Assembly (NCBI GenBank): GCA_019096155.1
Contig: JAHCVI010000002.1
Span: 1,798,001 to 1,862,000, forward strand
Origin: Staphylotrichum longicolle
Lineage: Eukaryota; Ascomycota; Sordariomycetes; Sordariales; Chaetomiaceae
DNA: 64,000 bases
Direction: 5' to 3'
Part shown: one piece after another, positions 60,313 to 64,000 of the stretch
Layout: every line of letters begins with the position of its first letter
Numbering within the stretch: the stretch's first letter is position 1
Made by a program: the position numbers and the translations under genes
Notes under the pieces: model-generated
What the model was told of the DNA's origin: nothing
Database searches by the model: none
Seen by the model: the letters and a program-made list of their open reading frames with translations, nothing else

Positions 60313-61285
60313 TGATGGTCATGTCTGGCGGCTGAAGCAGGGCAGTGTGTGCAATGTGCAGTCTTTATGTGGGGGTTGTTTTTGTGTGTCTTTTGTGAGA
60401 ATGCCTCGAGGATGCCGAAGGGCAGGATGATGGACGGGACATGATATCATGATGGCGGACGGAGCGAGTGAGTTAGGGTTCCAATGTATCTTGTGCTACA
60501 CTTGTACCAGTCCAGCTCGGAGGTAGCCTTGTTTGTTTACGATTTCTTAGGTTTCAACTTGGTGGTTCATTTGTTGCTCAGTCATTTCCCAAACCCATAT
60601 CGACTTTTGCGGAGGCACAGTTGCTGGAACCGGTCCTTTCTGGTGCATGTCGCTTGGCCGCAAGATGTGTTTGGCGGCAGACTTATTTCCTGTGGTCTTT
60701 GGGGTGTGTTTGCGTTTGCATGCTCTGCAGACTGCCTCGGTATACGTTGATCTGGAACGGCCTTGGATCCTCGTGACTGAGAAGGGGATTTTGGCTGTTC
60801 CCTCCGCTTCACAGGGGATGCAATCCTCCAGTTAACCTAAAGCAGGTAAACGAGCGCTTGGTCCTCTCCTTGGAGAGAAATTCCGCCGGATATTTTTCTT
60901 CGCCATATTCCCGTGTTCTCGACAGGGTCAGGCGGCCAACAAGTCACCCGCTAACCAACAAGCCTCGTCCGGTGATGGTTGTCCTCAAAACTCACATTTT
61001 CCTCCTTTGTTCGCCACAACACACCGTCCTCACTCAATGCAGGCACAGATGAGGCTTGCTCCACTGTTGCCACATTGGGTGTTTTGAGTCCATTATCTTT
61101 GCTATAAAATGGGACGACGCCTCCTGCTGCAACGATGTCTCTGGACACAGTCAGCACCACGCTCACCACTCACCCGAACAGCGGTCCACAGATCATCCCT
61201 GGGTCACTTTCTAAGATCTAATCCATCTCATTTCCACCGTGCTCTTCTTCACGTCACTCCCATTGCTGCCGTCCGCAACCGCACC
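60313..61285. other. Intergenic region and rvt promoter
   Basis: No supported gene. It holds the Rgd2 3' UTR and the rvt promoter with TATAAAA at 61103. TGACTGA (60773) and TGAGTCC (61085) are one mismatch from the Gcn4/CPC-1 site; this is weak evidence only. Confidence 0.55.
61103..61109 (+). promoter_or_regulatory. TATA box of the rvt gene
   Basis: GCTATAAAATGG: the first in-frame ATG (61109) overlaps the TATA box itself, so it would lie upstream of the transcript start. This moves the likely start codon to 61286, which has a near-ideal context (CACCATGGC). Confidence 0.6.
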
Positions 61286-63924
61286 ATGGCTTCCACCGAC
61301 GTTCTTTCCCAGACTCTCTCCTCCATCACCGCCATCAAGTTGGACCAGCTCCAAAAGCAAAAGGATGCGTATGAGAGCAAGAAGCGCAGCTTGTGCGAGG
61401 AGGTTGTCGCCGAGGTGGACACGGCCAAGCGTGCGAAGAAGCTCTTGAAGGGCTCCGAGGAGCTCCAGCCACTCGGCCTGAAGAGCAACGCGGCGCTGTC
61501 CAGCCTCAGCGAGTTCTTCGACCAGGCCGAATTCGACCCCTCGGTCACGGAACCGCTGTTGAAGGAGTACGAGGCCGAAATCCACAACCACCTGCGAGCC
61601 CAGACGAACAAGTACGAGTTCGCTTCGCTCTACGGCAAGCTCGTCGAGGAGTGGATTGCATCGGGGACCTCGGATGCCGCTTCCAAGGCCGAGGGATCCA
61701 GCTTCGTCGTCGTCGGCCGCGAGGAGATGCATCAGCAGCGGGCCACCTGGGAGGAGTATGTCTTCAAGTCCAAGGAGACGGATGGCAAGGCCACCAAGGC
61801 GTACCTGGAAGATGTCTTCTCCTCAAAGGAGACCAAGCGGGCGCTGGAAAGCCTGAGAGAGAGCATGGAGACTTACCAGAAGGATTGGAAGCGGCGGCAC
61901 CACTTCGACGAATCGACTCTGGAAACAGTCATCAAGGGCATGCTGCGGAGCGACATCCTGACGGAAGAGAAGCGCACCACGCTAAGGGACTTTCTCGGGA
62001 ACAAGGTGGTTATCTCCGAGATTGCCGACGTCCTGAACATGCGCATGGCCGGCATGTCATCGTGGACTTGGGACACACCACACATCGTCGAGCAGCGCAG
62101 GAACCTCAATGGCCGGTATCGGTTCCACACGGATGAGGACTTGCTGCACTCCATGTTTGTGTATTACGTTGGCTTGGAGTGGGCGACTCAGCTCCGGCGG
62201 CGCCTGGACATCTTCATCAAGACAGAGGGCGTTTGGAAGTCCGACACCAGGTCGATCCCCAAGTCAGATGCCCGCCGCCGCCGGTTTTTTCTCGACGACG
62301 CCACCGCGCTTCACTGGGATTCGGTCCAGAAGAATCGCGACGACCACTTCCATGGGATTCTTCTGGACCAGCTGCCTGGCTCCTTCGACGAGGTCCGGGA
62401 CTCGTACGGTGGTCTCGGACGTCAGCAGGGCGATACCAAGCCCAGCCACGTTCAAGTGGTCCAGGAGCTACTCCAGCGTCTGCAGACCGAGATCCTGATG
62501 CAGACCAAGCTCGGCCGAGAGATCACCGTCATTCGCTCCGACTTTAAATGGTTCGGTCCTCGCTCCGCACTCGAATTTTACGGTTCTCGAGTTCTTTGGT
62601 GTCGATGCAGAATGGATCGGCTTCAAGCGCGTGCTCGAGGCAAAGATGCGGTTCAAGCAAGACCCGCCAGACACCCCTGCCAAGCTCGCCAGCGTGGCAC
62701 GCCCATCAGCACGCCCCTTGCCGACTTCATGGGTGAGTCCATCCTGTTTTGCCTGGACTACGCCGTCAACCAGAAAGCCTCCGGCACGCGATTGTACGAC
62801 TCCATGACGATATGTGGCTGTGGGGAAGCTCAAAGATCTGCGGCCAGGCTTGGAATGTCATCACCAAGTTCACCGACATCATGGGACTCGAACTCAACTT
62901 TGGATAAGACGGGCAGTGCGCGGGTCACCAAGGGCAGCGTTGCGGCGGCGTCCACCGCCCAGCCGGGGACGCTGCCTCGGGGCGCTGTGAAATGGGGCTT
63001 CTTGAAGCTGGATCCCGTGACGGGGCGGTTTCTCATTGACCAGGACGAGGTGGACAAGCACATCGAGGAGCTTCGCCTCCAGCTGTCGGCCTGCCGCAGC
63101 GTGCTGGACTACATCCAGGCCTGGAACATCTACGGCAACCGCTTCTTCGCCAACAACTTCGGCAGGCCCGCCAACTGCTACGGCCGCGCCCACGTCGACA
63201 GCATGCTGGCCACCTTCCGCCGCATCCAGGAGAAGCTGTTCCCCGACCACGCCGGCGGCGTCGGCGAGCATCTGAAGCTCACAATCTCTCCCTTCGGCAT
63301 GTCCGACATTCCGACGGCTACCTGTACTGGCCGGCTTCGCGAGGCGGGCTGGGCCTGCAGAATCCCTTCATCGCCCCGCTCCTCTCCCGCAAGCACGTCG
63401 AGGAAGACCCAGAAGCCGTCATGGACAAGTACCTTAAGGACGAAGAGTTCGCCTACTCGCGCGCCAAGGCGCGGTTCGCGCGGCACTCGCCCTCGGACTC
63501 GGACCCGTACGCGTCCGACGCCGAGAGCGTCGCCAACAGCGGCCGCTGGTCGTCGCACTCGCAGGGGCTTGAGCAGCACGCCTGGCGGGACGCGCCCGAG
63601 TTCCGGGACCTGCGCGACGAGCCGTTCATGTCGGCGGACGAGTTCGGGCGGTACCGCGAGCGCGCCGACCAGGCGCTCGGCGACGTGTACCGGCAGCTAA
63701 TGCGCGCGCCGCCGACGACCGGCCTGACGGCCGGCGCCGAGGTCCAGGCGGCGCTGGGCGCCGGCCATTGGGCCGAGCTGAGCGACTGCGAGAAGTGGGT
63801 GGTGCAGCTGCACCACAGGGACATGATTGCGCGGTTCGGCGGCGCCAATGTGGTGGACGAGGGGCTGTTGCCGACGGGGCTGATCACCATGCTGAGGGAG
63901 AGCAGGTTCCGCTGGCAGGGGTAG
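61286..63924 (+). CDS. rvt: rvt: domesticated cellular reverse-transcriptase-related protein, frame disrupted
   Basis: Non-mobile reverse-transcriptase relative of the fungal/bacterial rvt group, single-copy genes described in Neurospora and other fungi. About 880 aa when indels are resolved. The N-terminus is coiled-coil (LDQLQKQKDAYESKKRSL), which in rvt proteins drives multimerisation. The family opening MSSWTWD..VEQRRNLNGRYRFH lies near residue 255. The RT core has IRSDFKWFG (motif A region), LEFFGVDAEWIGF, RGTPIS (motif B), LHDDMWLWG (catalytic DD), GLELNLDKTGS (motif D) and VKWGFLKLD (motif E). The thumb-like C-terminus runs ISPFGMSDIPDGYLYWP to FRWQG. No LTR, endonuclease or RNase H is visible. 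As given, the frame breaks at about 62559, 62564, 62686, 62797, 62900 and 63312 (five single bases missing, one extra). Restoring them makes the length an exact codon multiple. Intact in reality or decayed is unresolved. Confidence 0.9.
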
Positions 63925-64000
63925 AAAGGAGGTTGGATGTGGTGGCCGCCGTCGTGTATGATATGCAGGGTGTAGGATAGATATCTCGCATGCGAGTTTT
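63925..64000. other. 3' flank of rvt, window end
   Basis: 76 bp after the rvt stop codon; nothing further can be said. Confidence 0.6.

Noticed and set aside
61286..63924. The RT gene as a LINE or group II intron remnant
   Set aside because: The motif set and coiled-coil N-terminus match the rvt family. There is no endonuclease, RNase H, maturase or intron RNA structure that I can see.
1..64000. CRISPR arrays, tRNA or rRNA genes, bacterial operons
   Set aside because: Spliced eukaryotic genes throughout. No regularly spaced repeats, and no tRNA A/B-box pair or rRNA sequence was recognised by eye; a tRNAscan run would settle the tRNA question.

Overview
The window is nuclear DNA of a filamentous ascomycete, most likely a Sordariomycete. 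The evidence is short introns (about 50-110 nt) with GTRNGT donors and CTRAC-like branch points, moderately GC-rich coding DNA, and gene families typical of Pezizomycotina: a highly reducing polyketide synthase (HR-PKS), a fungal rhodopsin-domain protein, an AA11 LPMO, a NACHT/ankyrin protein and a domesticated reverse-transcriptase (rvt) gene. No database search was possible. Families are named from motifs visible in the translations.

Layout. 1.0-12.75 kb (-): TRA1, the giant pseudokinase scaffold of SAGA/NuA4. 13.9-14.6 kb (-): secreted AA11 LPMO. 16.7-24.9 kb (-): HR-PKS with KS-AT-DH-MT-ER-KR-ACP. 26.5-30.6 kb: seven-TM rhodopsin-domain protein (+), hormone-sensitive-lipase-type hydrolase (+) and short-chain dehydrogenase (-), which with the PKS look like a small biosynthetic cluster. 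32.0-37.8 kb (-): NLR-like gene with HeLo-like N-terminus, NACHT P-loop and about two dozen ankyrin repeats. 39.1-41.3 kb (-): F-box protein. 41.95-44.4 kb (-): unrecognised 777-aa protein. 44.7-45.6 kb (-): AIG2-like protein. 46.5-49.0 kb: convergent pair YIH1/IMPACT (+) and a GATS/CASTOR-like ACT protein (-), both from amino-acid-sensing families. 51.6-53.4 kb (-): METTL25-like methyltransferase. 53.7-54.1 kb (+): mitochondrial ribosomal protein uS13m. 54.4-56.0 kb (-): M19 dipeptidase. 57.5-60.3 kb (+): Rgd2-type F-BAR/DEP/RhoGAP. 61.3-63.9 kb (+): rvt.

The most notable item is the rvt gene, a cellular, non-mobile reverse-transcriptase relative with recognisable RT motifs including the DD catalytic box. 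Its RT half carries about six single-base indels. Similar local indel clusters break the PKS, SDR, GATS-like and NLR genes, mostly as apparent loss or gain of one base in short runs, while 11.7 kb of TRA1 is intact. This suggests local consensus errors, but real decay cannot be excluded. Other unusual points are an 8-nt micro-exon, an exon whose only coding content is ATG, stop-free introns of 3n length hidden in TRA1, and ankyrin introns that repeatedly split the same glycine codon of the repeat.
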